Positions 38,987 to 48,933 are shown, counted from the first letter of the stretch. The stretch is 64,000 bases of DNA from Paramoeba atlantica (GCA_977017575.1 CDRNVI010000040.1:496001-560000); one strand, 5' to 3'. Notes: generated by a model from the letters alone, not told the origin. Translations and numbers: made by a program.

Positions 38987-41797
38987 ATGTCATCCAGATG
39001 TATTTTTATACAGCCCAGTAAGCTACCAGTATTAGCTAAAACCTGTTTTTATTGCGCTCGCGCAAGCCTTTACCTTAGCATAGCTCGTTCGTGTGCAACC
39101 CAGACACCTTGCACGACCAAAGACTCTATGTTCGATGGATCCCAGCGTCCGTCTTCTACTCAATTTGCTTTAATGTTGCATCAAGATATAGCAAGGTTTG
39201 AAGCCCAGTCTATCAGCAATTTGGATAACATGAGTTTAGCTCGAGTAGCAAATTTCGTTACTCGTCTTGAAAGAATACGACGCAATTCAAACTATGGGGC
39301 CACGTCAAATTCTTGTACGCACAAGGTCGAAGCAGATGATCTCTATCTAATAGCATCCATAGAAGCCGGTGAACAGTATGGATTTCGAAGGTTTTCAGCT
39401 ACTCTCAACTTGTATTTGCCGTACCCTTATGGCACTCGCACAGCATGCGGGGTGGGCATAGATCCCAAAGAAGCAAGAGTACTTGCGGCGATGCACGCCG
39501 AACGCATTCTAGGAGCCCTAGGTTTTCCTCTATTTCGCCTTTCTTCTGCTCAGCTTAATTACGCTAATTCTGTTGGAGATAAATTTACCATACATTCACA
39601 AAAACAGGATCCGAAAGTGCCGACACCACCGATACTCATATCAAAACGAATTGCAGTGAAAGATAGCAGAGAAAGGAATGCGGTAACCTCTACCCTTTCA
39701 GCTATGTGGCCTCGAAGAAAGGAAGCTTCTCTCTGGCATACCCTCACCTCTCCAAGTGTTGTCGATAAGAGAAGTCTAGCCCGCATTAGTCGCTGGTATA
39801 GATCACACACGCCCAGAAAACTTGGTCACTTTGCTCACTATTCCAAAGTATTGCTAAAATCTGATGAAAACTCCCCGAAACGTTTATGTCGCATAGTTCT
39901 TTATATGCCAAAATACGTCTTACAGGCTTACACTGATGAACGGGTGTATGCTATAGGTTACGGGATTACGTGGCGACGGGCGCTTTTTGCAGCAGCGATG
40001 CACGCCGAATTGCTACTAGATTACTATGGCGCTCCTTTGCATAAACAAGCTTTCTTTCAGCAAGCTCATGAGAGCACGTTATTTTTGCTGAAGAGAGTTT
40101 TTAACGAACAAAAAGTTGCAGCCGACAAGAGTAGCTCTTCTCAAACGGCCGATACTTCTCCGCCTCTTCCTATTCGCATATTTTCGCAAAGGGTCAGTAC
40201 TCAAACCTTTGGATCTTATAAAGAAATTGTTGATCTGGACGACATCGAGGCTACGAAAACGAGTCATCAAAATTTACGACACTCCAGAATTAATATGTCC
40301 AAAAGCGAAAACAAAGTGCTTTTTCAAAATGGACTTCGAACCGCAAACGAATTCAATATGTCACACGGAACCATTCTTGTAAAATCTGTCTACGTTCATC
40401 GTGCCAAGTTGTGGAGAGTGCAATGTTTCAATGCTTCTAATAAAGATGTCGAAGGCGTAGGAGTAGCACGTAGATACTACAATGCGTATCGACTTGCCGT
40501 CATGCATCTTTCTGAAAACAATCTCGTACGGAACAAAGCGGAAATGGCGACACATAGCATAGAATTCAAAGATGTTTCTACATGCAAAAACTCTTTCACA
40601 TCCACTACTGTCGATGAGCAGTCTGATATTTGCGTGGAAGCACGGAAATCAAGCACCCTATCAGCAGATCAAAATTCATGCAAAAGCGAAGGGAAGATCA
40701 CTTGTCAAAGCAGAAGCACTGGTCATCCAGCTTCGGAAAATCGGTGCGATTTTTACTATCATGTGGAAAAGAAGTATATTGCTCCCATCGTTTACGGTCC
40801 TGCAAGGGAAACTCTCGAGCATGAAGGATATACAGTTGTCCCCGCCAACCTAGGAAAATGTGGAAATCCATACGCGCAAATATCTCTTCAGGATGTAGAT
40901 CCCAATTCCATAAGAAGAATGACTCATTACTTTCAACGGCTAGGGCTTCATCTACGTGAATTTTTGCATGCAAAAGCTACATCGTCCCTGTGTTCACACA
41001 AAACTTATCAAGTCGAGCTCAAGTTCCCGTTACCATACACGATCAGGAGATCTGTTTCTTTTAAGCAAATCGATTCGAATCACGCAATCGATGTTGCCTC
41101 TCCTTCAGTTTCTATTGGTGTGGGACATTCTATAAACGAAGCACTTTGTCTAGCTTGCATGCATGCTGAGTGTACGCTTCAATACTATGGTGTACGACTT
41201 TTTGATAATTTGAACACTCAGTATCTTCACGATATTTTAGTTGTCCGTCGTCCATCCTCCATTCCGCTTCCTATTCGTTATGAATGTGAGGAGAGTGTGC
41301 GTTGGCTACGGTTTGTTCAGTGGCGACAGGGTAAAAAGAAGGCACGAGTTCCCGAATACCAGTCACAAGACTTGACGTCGTACGAAAAATTTTCTTATGG
41401 GAAAATAGATCACCGCGCAGAGTATCGTGTTCGACGCTACTTAGAAGTATATTTTGGCTGTTCGTTGCGGGAACAAACTTTATTGTGGAGGATTGATCCT
41501 AAACGATACTTGGCATGTATTGATATTCCGTTGCATTTAACCGGACAGGAATTGCCGGATATCAAAAATAAAGAAACTTTTGTGCAAGCTTCCTGCAGTT
41601 TCGGTGACAAAGAAACCCAAATCAAAGCCTACGGTATCGGATTTTCTGAAAAACACGCCCTTATTGCTGCTTGTATTCACGCGGAGCGGCTACTTCGTCG
41701 TAGGAAAGTAACCATGTTTGAAGACGAACTACTGAATGACAAATGGATCGAATCGTATTCTGTTGTTCCCTCTCTTCGTCCCATATGCATCGAATAA
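38987..41797 (+). CDS. Mitochondrial-type protein with five dsRBD-like repeats
   Basis: A 936-residue protein with an import-like N-terminus. It carries a recurrent alpha-helical signature, G-x-G-x-(6)-A-x-x-A-A/C-M-H-A-E, at about residues 155, 325, 490, 710 and 880. Examples are GVGIDPKEARVLAAMHAERI, GYGITWRRALFAAAMHAELL, GVGHSINEALCLACMHAECT and GIGFSEKHALIAACIHAERL. A beta-rich block ending in a Pro-Tyr or similar lies before most repeats. This is the C-terminal helix of a divergent dsRNA-binding domain. Such multi-repeat proteins with MHAE helices are, to my knowledge, characteristic of kinetoplastid RNA-editing helicase 2 and related mitochondrial RNA proteins. No helicase domain is present here. 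Confidence 0.65.
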   Translation: MSSRCIFIQPSKLPVLAKTCFYCARASLYLSIARSCATQTPCTTKDSMFDGSQRPSSTQFALMLHQDIARFEAQSISNLDNMSLARVANFVTRLERIRRNSNYGATSNSCTHKVEADDLYLIASIEAGEQYGFRRFSATLNLYLPYPYGTRTACGVGIDPKEARVLAAMHAERILGALGFPLFRLSSAQLNYANSVGDKFTIHSQKQDPKVPTPPILISKRIAVKDSRERNAVTSTLSAMWPRRKEASLWHTLTSPSVVDKRSLARISRWYRSHTPRKLGHFAHYSKVLLKSDENSPKRLCRIVLYMPKYVLQAYTDERVYAIGYGITWRRALFAAAMHAELLLDYYGAPLHKQAFFQQAHESTLFLLKRVFNEQKVAADKSSSSQTADTSPPLPIRIFSQRVSTQTFGSYKEIVDLDDIEATKTSHQNLRHSRINMSKSENKVLFQNGLRTANEFNMSHGTILVKSVYVHRAKLWRVQCFNASNKDVEGVGVARRYYNAYRLAVMHLSENNLVRNKAEMATHSIEFKDVSTCKNSFTSTTVDEQSDICVEARKSSTLSADQNSCKSEGKITCQSRSTGHPASENRCDFYYHVEKKYIAPIVYGPARETLEHEGYTVVPANLGKCGNPYAQISLQDVDPNSIRRMTHYFQRLGLHLREFLHAKATSSLCSHKTYQVELKFPLPYTIRRSVSFKQIDSNHAIDVASPSVSIGVGHSINEALCLACMHAECTLQYYGVRLFDNLNTQYLHDILVVRRPSSIPLPIRYECEESVRWLRFVQWRQGKKKARVPEYQSQDLTSYEKFSYGKIDHRAEYRVRRYLEVYFGCSLREQTLLWRIDPKRYLACIDIPLHLTGQELPDIKNKETFVQASCSFGDKETQIKAYGIGFSEKHALIAACIHAERLLRRRKVTMFEDELLNDKWIESYSVVPSLRPICIE

Positions 41798-42130
41798 GGG
41801 TAGGTCCGAATAACATTGTAGTCAAGAAAAGATAAGCGACTTGCGGAGTCAAATGGAATGTTTAGAGCTTGTGGGTGAGTCTGCAATATGCAAAGCCTCT
41901 TTTGTAACATTGTTGCAAAAAGTCTAATTTATTAAGCAAATGATTTTCATAGTCGAATGTATCTGAATCTTGATAGGTAAGAACCTTGACTAAAACAGCA
42001 ACAGTGGAAGGATATTGTATCCGTTCTTTAATCCTTACTTAAACAATATCTACACCGTACTGCTTTTTACCGATGACCCTATCACTTTTAGTAATTTTTT
42101 GAAATTCTATAGCAATAAAAAAATATTAGA
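41798..42130. other. Intergenic, nothing recognised
   Basis: A/T-rich, without ORF, repeat or RNA signal. Confidence 0.5.
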
Positions 42131-42838
42131 ATGGCGTCCCGGAAGTCTGTAAAACGAACACCTGCCAAAGATTCGAATCTTGCTTCTAAAACGCCGAAGA
42201 CGAAAAAAGTAGCGCGCAAGAGACAGTCTTCACACGGAAAAACGTACGTTTCATTAGGCAGCCCGGTACACACATCACGAGAAGCGTCCCTTGAAAGCCT
42301 GACTAGCAATCCACACTTTGAATCTCCGGTCCTTCTCTCAAGTCCTTTTGATTCCTTCCAATACGGTTCACTTCACATAGAAGGGAATAGAGCACGCCAA
42401 GAAGAGGATGTCGGCACTACAAAGGCATCAATTGTAGTGCCCTCAGCTGGAACTTTATTTTTTCCTTTCCATCAAAGAGAGCGCCTAGTTTTTCGCCATC
42501 AATTACCTGATTCAGGAAAGGAGGACACTCTTAGTTCACAATTTGCTCCAAAGCACTATTTTTTTATTTACGCTTCCTTTGACGATTCTCAAGGCTATCT
42601 ACAGATTCCAATACCAAGCGTAAAAAACTTTTATGGCGTTTTATCCGCAAATTTTACAGAAAATTTAGAAGCCGATTGTTTCTTTGTACTTGAGAACAAA
42701 GAGAACAACGATGTAGTTCACAAAGTTTATTTTGGTCACGACCCTGCCTTAATGGAGGCTTTCAGACGTGGCATCATGCACTTGGGTGTTTGTTTGTTTG
42801 CTCCTAGAAGCGAAGTAAACATCATGAGATCATGTTAA
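42131..42838 (+). CDS. Basic, Ser-rich protein, unknown
   Basis: 235 residues. The first ~40 are strongly basic (MASRKSVKRTPAKDS, KTPKTKKVARKRQS), like a nuclear localisation or nucleic-acid-binding tail. A central Ser-rich linker follows, and the C-terminal ~120 residues look like a folded beta-alpha domain (HYFFIYASFDDSQGYLQIPI, ADCFFVLENKENNDVVHKVY). I know no matching family. It lies 318 bp before TFIIH p34. Confidence 0.55.
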   Translation: MASRKSVKRTPAKDSNLASKTPKTKKVARKRQSSHGKTYVSLGSPVHTSREASLESLTSNPHFESPVLLSSPFDSFQYGSLHIEGNRARQEEDVGTTKASIVVPSAGTLFFPFHQRERLVFRHQLPDSGKEDTLSSQFAPKHYFFIYASFDDSQGYLQIPIPSVKNFYGVLSANFTENLEADCFFVLENKENNDVVHKVYFGHDPALMEAFRRGIMHLGVCLFAPRSEVNIMRSC

Positions 42839-43153
42839 ATATATCGTACTACTACACTACCGATTGCTTCGTTTTTTTAAAGCACCAAAAGATTTTTTCA
42901 TACTACAAATTTTATTCGTTGAGAGAGGCCCTTACATGGCTGGTAAATAATCTAGCTTTCGACTAACTCAGTCCAATACTGAATGTAGGAAGCAAAACAT
43001 TCGAAATATTTTAGCGAGCATTAAAAAAAATTACAACACAAAACAAATGCTAACTTATACAAATGTATGCCTGTACGTATACCTGCCTGCCATGTACAAG
43101 GCTGGTTCAATTGATCCCATACTTTTTCGTCTTAATATTTTTTTCTCTTTCCC
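42839..43153. other. Intergenic, nothing recognised
   Basis: A/T-rich; the last 35 nt before the next ATG are almost pure pyrimidine (CTTTTTCGTC, TTTTTTTCTCTTTCCC) without an AG, which is noteworthy if trans-splicing is used. Confidence 0.5.
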
Positions 43154-44302
43154 ATGAATGACAGTGTCCAAGACAATCTTGGTCCTCTCTTGGTTAGCGA
43201 AGTGCCACGGGCCATTATTCTTCTTTTGGATCTCACTCCGTATGACGGAACCATCAATCTGAATTCAGATTCTTCACATATACTCAACGCTTCCTCTTTG
43301 CAAAGGATTCCTTTTTTGGACCAAGTCTTGTTCATTCTTACGGCTTGTCAGTCTATGGGGCACACGGTACAAGTTTTGGTATTATATGGTCCTCATTGTG
43401 CATGGATAGACGTTGATTCAGTTGGTCCAATTGTAGGGAAAGTAATAGGGGACTCTGACATCATGCCAGACTCATTTGCGCCTGTTCCATCACTCGACAA
43501 TATAGTAAATGACACTTCAGCAAAGTCTCCTGAGGGTGAGACTCCAGAAGAAGAAAAATACACTTATCCTCAAGCTGCATTCTTCATGCAATCTATTCTT
43601 TCAATCCTACAAAATATAAAGTTGACCGCATCTGTGCTGAAAGAAAAGACGGACAGTGTCCGAGCAGTCTTACCCCCTTCTGTAGACATTGGCACTGCTC
43701 TTAGTTTAGCTTTATGCGCTTGGCATCGTATTCAATCTCAATTTTCCACAGCAAATTCCAGAAATATTGGTCATCGTCAAGAGTCTACATTAGAATTTGA
43801 TGCCAATATAGAACCTCACGTAATTCTTCTCCTTCCAGAGTGTGCTATCACACAACAAAATCAATTTACGAATTCTTCTTGGAAGAAACTTATGAACGCA
43901 ACCTTTTGTTCAATGCAGGAGGGCGTTTCTTTCTCTACAGTTCTTTGGAAAAATAAGTTTTCTGAAGCAAATAGGAGCAGCCGTTCTGAACATTTCACGA
44001 CTGGTTCGTCAAACGATTTAAACATTCTTTTAGCTTTGCGTCACGTTGCATACCTGACTCATGGAGTAGTAGTGCACGCTGCACTGGATGAAATCGTACC
44101 CGTCGTTCTTGAATCGCTAAAGAGGTCTAGATCTAATATTGGATCCCTTAACACTACTAGCACAGAAACCCGGTCCGACTTGAGACCTGCATGTTGCTGT
44201 CATGGAGCTCTAACGGGAGTAGCGAATATATGTCCTCAGTGTCTGCGCGTGTTCTGCAATAATTGGAAGTCATCTTGCTGTCACGTTTGCTCTGGAAAGT
44301 GA
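43154..44302 (+). CDS. TFB4: TFIIH core subunit p34 (TFB4)
   Basis: 382 residues. The von Willebrand-like N-terminus AIILLLDLTPYDG corresponds to the LLVVVLDTNP-W motif of p34. A middle VDIGTALSLALCAWHRIQSQ and LNILLALRHVAYLTHGVVVH follow. The C-terminus is a C4-type zinc domain: DLRPACCCHGALTGVANICP then QCLRVFCNNW and CCHVCSGK, matching YRASCFCH-x(n)-C-x-x-C-L-x-x-FC-x(n)-C-x-x-C of GTF2H3/TFB4. It pairs with p44 in TFIIH. A polar insert near residues 100-150 makes it longer than the human protein. Confidence 0.75.
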   Translation: MNDSVQDNLGPLLVSEVPRAIILLLDLTPYDGTINLNSDSSHILNASSLQRIPFLDQVLFILTACQSMGHTVQVLVLYGPHCAWIDVDSVGPIVGKVIGDSDIMPDSFAPVPSLDNIVNDTSAKSPEGETPEEEKYTYPQAAFFMQSILSILQNIKLTASVLKEKTDSVRAVLPPSVDIGTALSLALCAWHRIQSQFSTANSRNIGHRQESTLEFDANIEPHVILLLPECAITQQNQFTNSSWKKLMNATFCSMQEGVSFSTVLWKNKFSEANRSSRSEHFTTGSSNDLNILLALRHVAYLTHGVVVHAALDEIVPVVLESLKRSRSNIGSLNTTSTETRSDLRPACCCHGALTGVANICPQCLRVFCNNWKSSCCHVCSGK

Positions 44303-44891
44303 CAACTACATGTACGAAATCGTAGGACACATTCACGTAGGAGAGTGTTGTGAATGATCCTCGAAGTCCTTCCAAGAAGTTAGTGAACAATTCGGTTACT
44401 TCACTTACCTTACGTTGCTGACTCCTACTTGTTTCTGGTCTATGCGTCCTCAGTTGTCGCCAAGGGCCATGCACATCACAGGTTACATTTTACAGTGCAT
44501 CACACTTACAGGATCGTATCTTTACTCTTGAAATTTTGCGACGGGCTCTGCGGGCGCCTCTCATGATTTCATTATTTCTCAAATGTACAGTGCCGAATCA
44601 CCCGTAGCAAATATTTAACACCCTTACCTTCTCATATTCACACTGTACATGCCAAAATGGGCACACTGTCTAAATAAAGTATATAGACAGTGTGTCATAG
44701 AGTGACACACCAAAAAGAAATATAACCGTACAAGCTCTCCTAAGCACTTTTATTTCTTTCATTGGGTAAGATTTACTACACTGGATGAAAATGAACACAC
44801 CACTACTCCTCACAAGTGCTGTTTACAAATACAATTGATAGCGATAAACATGTTCTGTTGTTGCTAACGTTAGCACCTGCTAATCAAGGTT
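44303..44891. other. Intergenic with two adjacent stem-loops
   Basis: Contains CACACTGTCTA / TAGACAGTGTG (44663-44673 and 44686-44696 region, ~12-nt loop) immediately followed by GTGTCA / TGACAC around 44692-44708. The two stems overlap, so they could be mutually exclusive. No gene found; a 105-codon minus frame at 44157-44474 overlaps the TFB4 tail and looks like a shadow. Confidence 0.5.
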
Positions 44892-46415
44892 ATGGAAAAA
44901 TCACTTATTGATGTTAAATATTTAAAGGACATAACCATTCGCGGAGCGCGAGCTCTGTCCTGTGGCGTCAGCGGGGAACGCTTGATATCTCTTTGTTCAA
45001 CTCGGCGTGAAGAGTTTCAAACCATCACTAACTTTATTCGTAGTTGTCATGAACTACGTCGCACAGAATTTTTTCTTGTTAGCGGTACTCCTGGAGTAGG
45101 AAAAACATTTTTGCTTCGCCAGGTCATGACGACCCTCGAGCGCGAGGGTATTGTTCATCCAGTCTATATCAATTGCTTCGAAATAGATAACCCCAAGAGC
45201 ATTGCAAACGAAATACTACATGAAATACAACACACTTATAGTCGTGCTAGAGCTGATTCACGTAAAAGAATGACGCGCGTTCCCTCAACGAAATCTGCCG
45301 CTACTCGACACGCTTCAGATACCCTTGAGCGGCTGTGCGAAAGTGGTTGGGACGGAATACGATCTCCATCAGATAGCAGGTTGATCCTACTTGTTCTTGA
45401 TGAAATCGACAGGTTAATTGTCTCTCAGGAGCGTACGAGAACAGTCTTTCAATTGCTCGACCTGTTACGCTACCCTCTCAGCAATCTCTGTATATTTGGT
45501 ATCTCAAATCAAATTGGTATACCTGCGTTGTATGAGTCAAAAATGTTGTCACGTGTCTCGGGACAATGCATCATACGCTCCTACACAGAGGAGGAATTGG
45601 TTCGATTGATTAAGCAACGTCTCCACGTTTTTGATGCAGAAATCGTTTTACAGAAAGAAACAGACGCAGACTGTGGGACCCTCTATCCTTTATTTGCTCC
45701 AATCGCTCTTCAGGTTCTAATGCGGAAATGCGGGGGTACGCAAGGGGATGCTCGTAGAGTACTTCACGCTTGCGAGCACGTACTGCTTCGATTATTCGGA
45801 GAGCGTGATGCCGTATGGAAAAGTTTGTCTAAACAAGCTTGTAGTGTTCAGATTGATCCAAAACTTCTACAAAATCCAAGAACTGGACTTATTAGTCCTG
45901 AATATACAATGCTGGTCGCGCATGAATTGGTACCCAGCCAGTATCCAGAGCTACGCAACTTACCTTTTCTTGCACATATCGTGCTTGCTGTGTTTTGGAA
46001 TGCACAAAAGGTGCAAGGCTGTGCGGAATCCGTGCAACATCGTACCTCCACGCAAAATACGAATCTAGGAAACTATATTGCCCCAGAAGTCCCAGTCGCG
46101 CTCTCATCCGACATAATTATGGATGTTGTATGGTGCATGTCCCGACGACTTGAGGTGATCGAAGAAATGCATTCGCAAAATTGTGAAGGGGATTCGATTT
46201 CTAACCTCGCGCAGAGAATGCGCAATTTTGCTGGCATACAAATAGTACTACAGTCACTTGTCGATTTGCATATTCTACAACAGCTTCGAACTCCTGATGG
46301 TTTTGAATCTAGGGCCTCATTTCGTCTACTCACACCTGCGGCACAGGTGGAGCGAGTGCTGCATGAAGCTCAAAGCTCGGCTTACCCTTTTTTAAAACAT
46401 TTAGCACCAGAGTGA
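44892..46415 (+). CDS. ORC1: Orc1/Cdc6-type replication initiator ATPase
   Basis: 507 residues of AAA+ plus winged-helix form. Walker A G65-TPGVGKT, then Walker B LILLVLDEIDRL (D170-E171), sensor 1 LCIFGISNQI, and a sensor 2 region CGGTQGDARRVLHACEHVL. The C-terminal part (GISPEY-like GLISPEYTMLVAHEL onward) fits the winged-helix origin-binding domain. No BAH domain is present, as in kinetoplastid and archaeal Orc1/Cdc6. In trypanosomatids one such protein serves as origin-licensing initiator in the nucleus. Orc1 versus Cdc6 cannot be separated by eye. Confidence 0.88.
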   Translation: MEKSLIDVKYLKDITIRGARALSCGVSGERLISLCSTRREEFQTITNFIRSCHELRRTEFFLVSGTPGVGKTFLLRQVMTTLEREGIVHPVYINCFEIDNPKSIANEILHEIQHTYSRARADSRKRMTRVPSTKSAATRHASDTLERLCESGWDGIRSPSDSRLILLVLDEIDRLIVSQERTRTVFQLLDLLRYPLSNLCIFGISNQIGIPALYESKMLSRVSGQCIIRSYTEEELVRLIKQRLHVFDAEIVLQKETDADCGTLYPLFAPIALQVLMRKCGGTQGDARRVLHACEHVLLRLFGERDAVWKSLSKQACSVQIDPKLLQNPRTGLISPEYTMLVAHELVPSQYPELRNLPFLAHIVLAVFWNAQKVQGCAESVQHRTSTQNTNLGNYIAPEVPVALSSDIIMDVVWCMSRRLEVIEEMHSQNCEGDSISNLAQRMRNFAGIQIVLQSLVDLHILQQLRTPDGFESRASFRLLTPAAQVERVLHEAQSSAYPFLKHLAPE

Positions 46416-46586
46416 AAGCACGTTTTTTCAATGTTTACGAATCTCTTTGTTCAAAAAAGAAAAATTAGTCAAAAAAGTTGAATAATGTTTTTGCATAAAT
46501 TAACTACAGCAGCTTTTTTCTGTGTAAAGAGAATTAATTTTAGAACACTGTTTTAGAAAAAAGTGGTCTCTGTTTGAAACAATTTT

Positions 46587-47357
46587 ATGTATGAAAATAT
46601 ACTCCGGATCCTCCAGGCGAACTTGCAATACGGAAACAGTGATGCGACCGACGCGTTGTTAAGCCTGCAGACCATAACTGGGAACGAGCGTTTTTGGTTT
46701 GAATTCATCGAATGTTCTACATTGGCACCGCTTCTTGCCGCTTATGTATGCAAAAAGGCCGTGTTACGATGTGAGCAATCGGAATTATCTCAAGGTCAAG
46801 ATACGTCAAACCACCTTGAAATAGCCACCCTCCATGCAGCATTGGAATTTCTGCAGGACGTTCTTCCTTTTGCGCTCTTGACGTTGAAGGGGCGCACGCG
46901 GTCTTCTCTGTCACGACTATGTAAGCTCGTAACACAAGCGACGCCACACCAGGAGAGTTCGCATGTGGGTGACGTCGCTGCGGAATGTGCTCATATTCGG
47001 GGTCTTTGTGATGATATCACCCAGGCCTGTAGAGAGGACTACGGGGCCGCACTCCCCATTCTCCCCTCTTCGTGTCTGACAAGCACCCCGCTTTGTGTGC
47101 AGCAGTACAATAATTTCAACGATATCCCAGGGGAGCAGCAAACTACCCCAACGTGTGGTCCGATGGGACACCACCCCTCCCGTCGAGGGCTCACGGCACC
47201 GTTTTCTCCCCGGGAGGACGAAACGATACGCACAGGGGTGCGACTTTTCGGGCACAGGTACCGGCAAATATACGACGCCAATCAGGGCGTGTGGGCTCCT
47301 GGGAGATCTCCAGATCAAATCGAATATCGGTGGAAGCATTTGAAAACGCTTCTGTGA
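46587..47357 (+). CDS. Myb/SANT-domain protein, perhaps telobox type
   Basis: 256 residues. The N-terminal 150 are helical. The C-terminal Myb-like repeat (about residues 205-256) reads FSPREDETIRTGVRLFGHRY, then YDANQGVWAPGRSPDQIEYRW and KHLKTL. A Myb domain at the very C-terminus after a helical N-terminal domain is the arrangement of telomere-repeat binding factors (TRF/TbTRF), but the telobox VDLKDKWRN is only loosely matched (DQIEYRWKH). Nuclear DNA-binding is likely; telomere binding is a guess. The 3' half of the gene is more GC-rich than the 5' half. Confidence 0.65.
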   Translation: MYENILRILQANLQYGNSDATDALLSLQTITGNERFWFEFIECSTLAPLLAAYVCKKAVLRCEQSELSQGQDTSNHLEIATLHAALEFLQDVLPFALLTLKGRTRSSLSRLCKLVTQATPHQESSHVGDVAAECAHIRGLCDDITQACREDYGAALPILPSSCLTSTPLCVQQYNNFNDIPGEQQTTPTCGPMGHHPSRRGLTAPFSPREDETIRTGVRLFGHRYRQIYDANQGVWAPGRSPDQIEYRWKHLKTLL

Positions 47358-47547
47358 AATCGAAAAAAATGTTTTATCCTTTGTAAATTAGTAATATTCC
47401 TATGAAGGTCAAAATTATTAGGATATTTGTTCAGTATTTTCTTTTGCCTTACTTGATAAGTGTGGGGTAGGCTTTCATGGGCTACACAATGATTTTACAT
47501 GTATCTTCTCTTAATTATAGCAATACCCACCTAGTGTTTTCCTTTTA

Positions 47548-48714
47548 ATGCACTCCTCCCGACTTCTTTCCGCGTTACAGACCTATGCCACGCTTCCCCC
47601 CTCGGATGTCTTCCCCCTCCCCCTCGTAAAGTGGGCCCAGCGACACAACTGTAACTTCTCCTCCGGCTTGCGACAGGCCTATGTCACCCTGGGCTACGCC
47701 GCCGCCGTAGACCCCAGCATTGACCCCCCTGAGTCACAAAACAACACCCCCGGCGATGCTACAACCGGGTCCTCTCCTCCACCCCCCCTCCCCCTCTTCT
47801 CCCCCACTCTCCTTCGTGCCGTCCAGGAATCCAACTACCAACTCGCACACTGCTCCGACTGGGTAGAACACATCGCCGTGACCCAATTCGAATACGCTCA
47901 TCGAATACCCCATCCCCCCGTGGCCGTGACGCACCCCTCTACATTGGAAACAGAAAAACAAGAACAAAACGAAAAAGAACAAAAACAAGAACAAGAAGAA
48001 CAAAAACAAAAAGAACAAAAACAAAAAGAACAAGAACAAAAAGAACAAGAACAAAAGCAAGAAGAACAAAAGGAACAAGAACCCTCCACCCCTTCCACCC
48101 CCCCTATGAACCCCTCCCCTACGTGGACCGCCATCCCCTCCTCTGAGGTCGACACGGGAAAATTCGACATCCCGATTCACCCCACCAATGCCTCTTCCCC
48201 CCTCTTCCCCTCCTCCATACCCCCCAGCGGGCAGCACGACCCCACCGGTCCCCTCCTCTCCCTCCGCATCCGTGCCGTGCTCACGGTACGGGTCAACCCC
48301 GCACGGTTCCTCCCGCACTACCGCTGGTGTCACCAACGGATTCACGTCCCCGAGGGGGGGGCGATCGGGGGGGCTGTCGCGGGGACAGAGCCCGGCAGCG
48401 TCGGGGAGGGGGAGAGCTCTGTGCCGTTACGGCACCAGGCCGCGACCTATGCCGCGACCCGCCCCTGGGCGCGGGGGTTGTTAAAGGTGTTTCGCTCGGT
48501 GACGTTGGATCCGGTGATGCGGACCATGGTGCCGTATGTTCCGGCGAAGATGACCGTGATGGAGATGTGTCTGGGTCCGGTGGGGAGAGGGGAGAGGGGG
48601 GGTCCGTCGTGTGCGGTGGGTGCGGAAATGAATTGGAGAGTGACGGCTCTTAGGCATGCGGAGGAGGTGGCGTATCCGGTTTGGGTACAGCGGAGTAAGC
48701 AGGAGGGTTTGTAG
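47548..48714 (+). CDS. GC-rich ORF with Glu-Gln-Lys repeat, unknown
   Basis: 388 residues. Residues ~130-170 are a low-complexity Glu/Gln/Lys tract from a GAACAAAAA-like microsatellite. The flanks are Pro/Ser-rich. The C-terminal third (VMRTMVPYVPAKMTVMEM, NWRVTALRHAEEVAYPVWVQ) looks folded. Codons are strongly C-ending before the middle and G-ending after, unlike neighbours. The N-terminus (MHSSRLLSALQTYATL) could be a mitochondrial signal. Function unknown. Confidence 0.5.
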   Translation: MHSSRLLSALQTYATLPPSDVFPLPLVKWAQRHNCNFSSGLRQAYVTLGYAAAVDPSIDPPESQNNTPGDATTGSSPPPPLPLFSPTLLRAVQESNYQLAHCSDWVEHIAVTQFEYAHRIPHPPVAVTHPSTLETEKQEQNEKEQKQEQEEQKQKEQKQKEQEQKEQEQKQEEQKEQEPSTPSTPPMNPSPTWTAIPSSEVDTGKFDIPIHPTNASSPLFPSSIPPSGQHDPTGPLLSLRIRAVLTVRVNPARFLPHYRWCHQRIHVPEGGAIGGAVAGTEPGSVGEGESSVPLRHQAATYAATRPWARGLLKVFRSVTLDPVMRTMVPYVPAKMTVMEMCLGPVGRGERGGPSCAVGAEMNWRVTALRHAEEVAYPVWVQRSKQEGL

Positions 48715-48933
48715 TCCGAGGTTTGTAGTCCGGGTGTGTTCGTTGGGGTTAGTATAGTAATTGTAGCACTTGTAGCATTGTTCAATTTTGGCAAATAATG
48801 TGGAAGGTAAACATGACAAGGGTGTGGGAATGTAGACATCGGGTTCACTAAAACGATTCAGAATAGTCTATGGGAAACTAATCGCTGGTAGTCTTTTTAC
48901 CTTCTAACATCCTTGTTTCCAAAATTTATCCGT

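Noticed and set aside
44157-44474. 105-codon minus-strand ORF
   Set aside because: Overlaps the conserved zinc domain of TFB4 and has no recognisable motif.
47734-48345. 203-codon minus-strand ORF
   Set aside because: Antisense of the Glu/Gln/Lys microsatellite gives Phe/Leu runs; no domain, GC-rich shadow.
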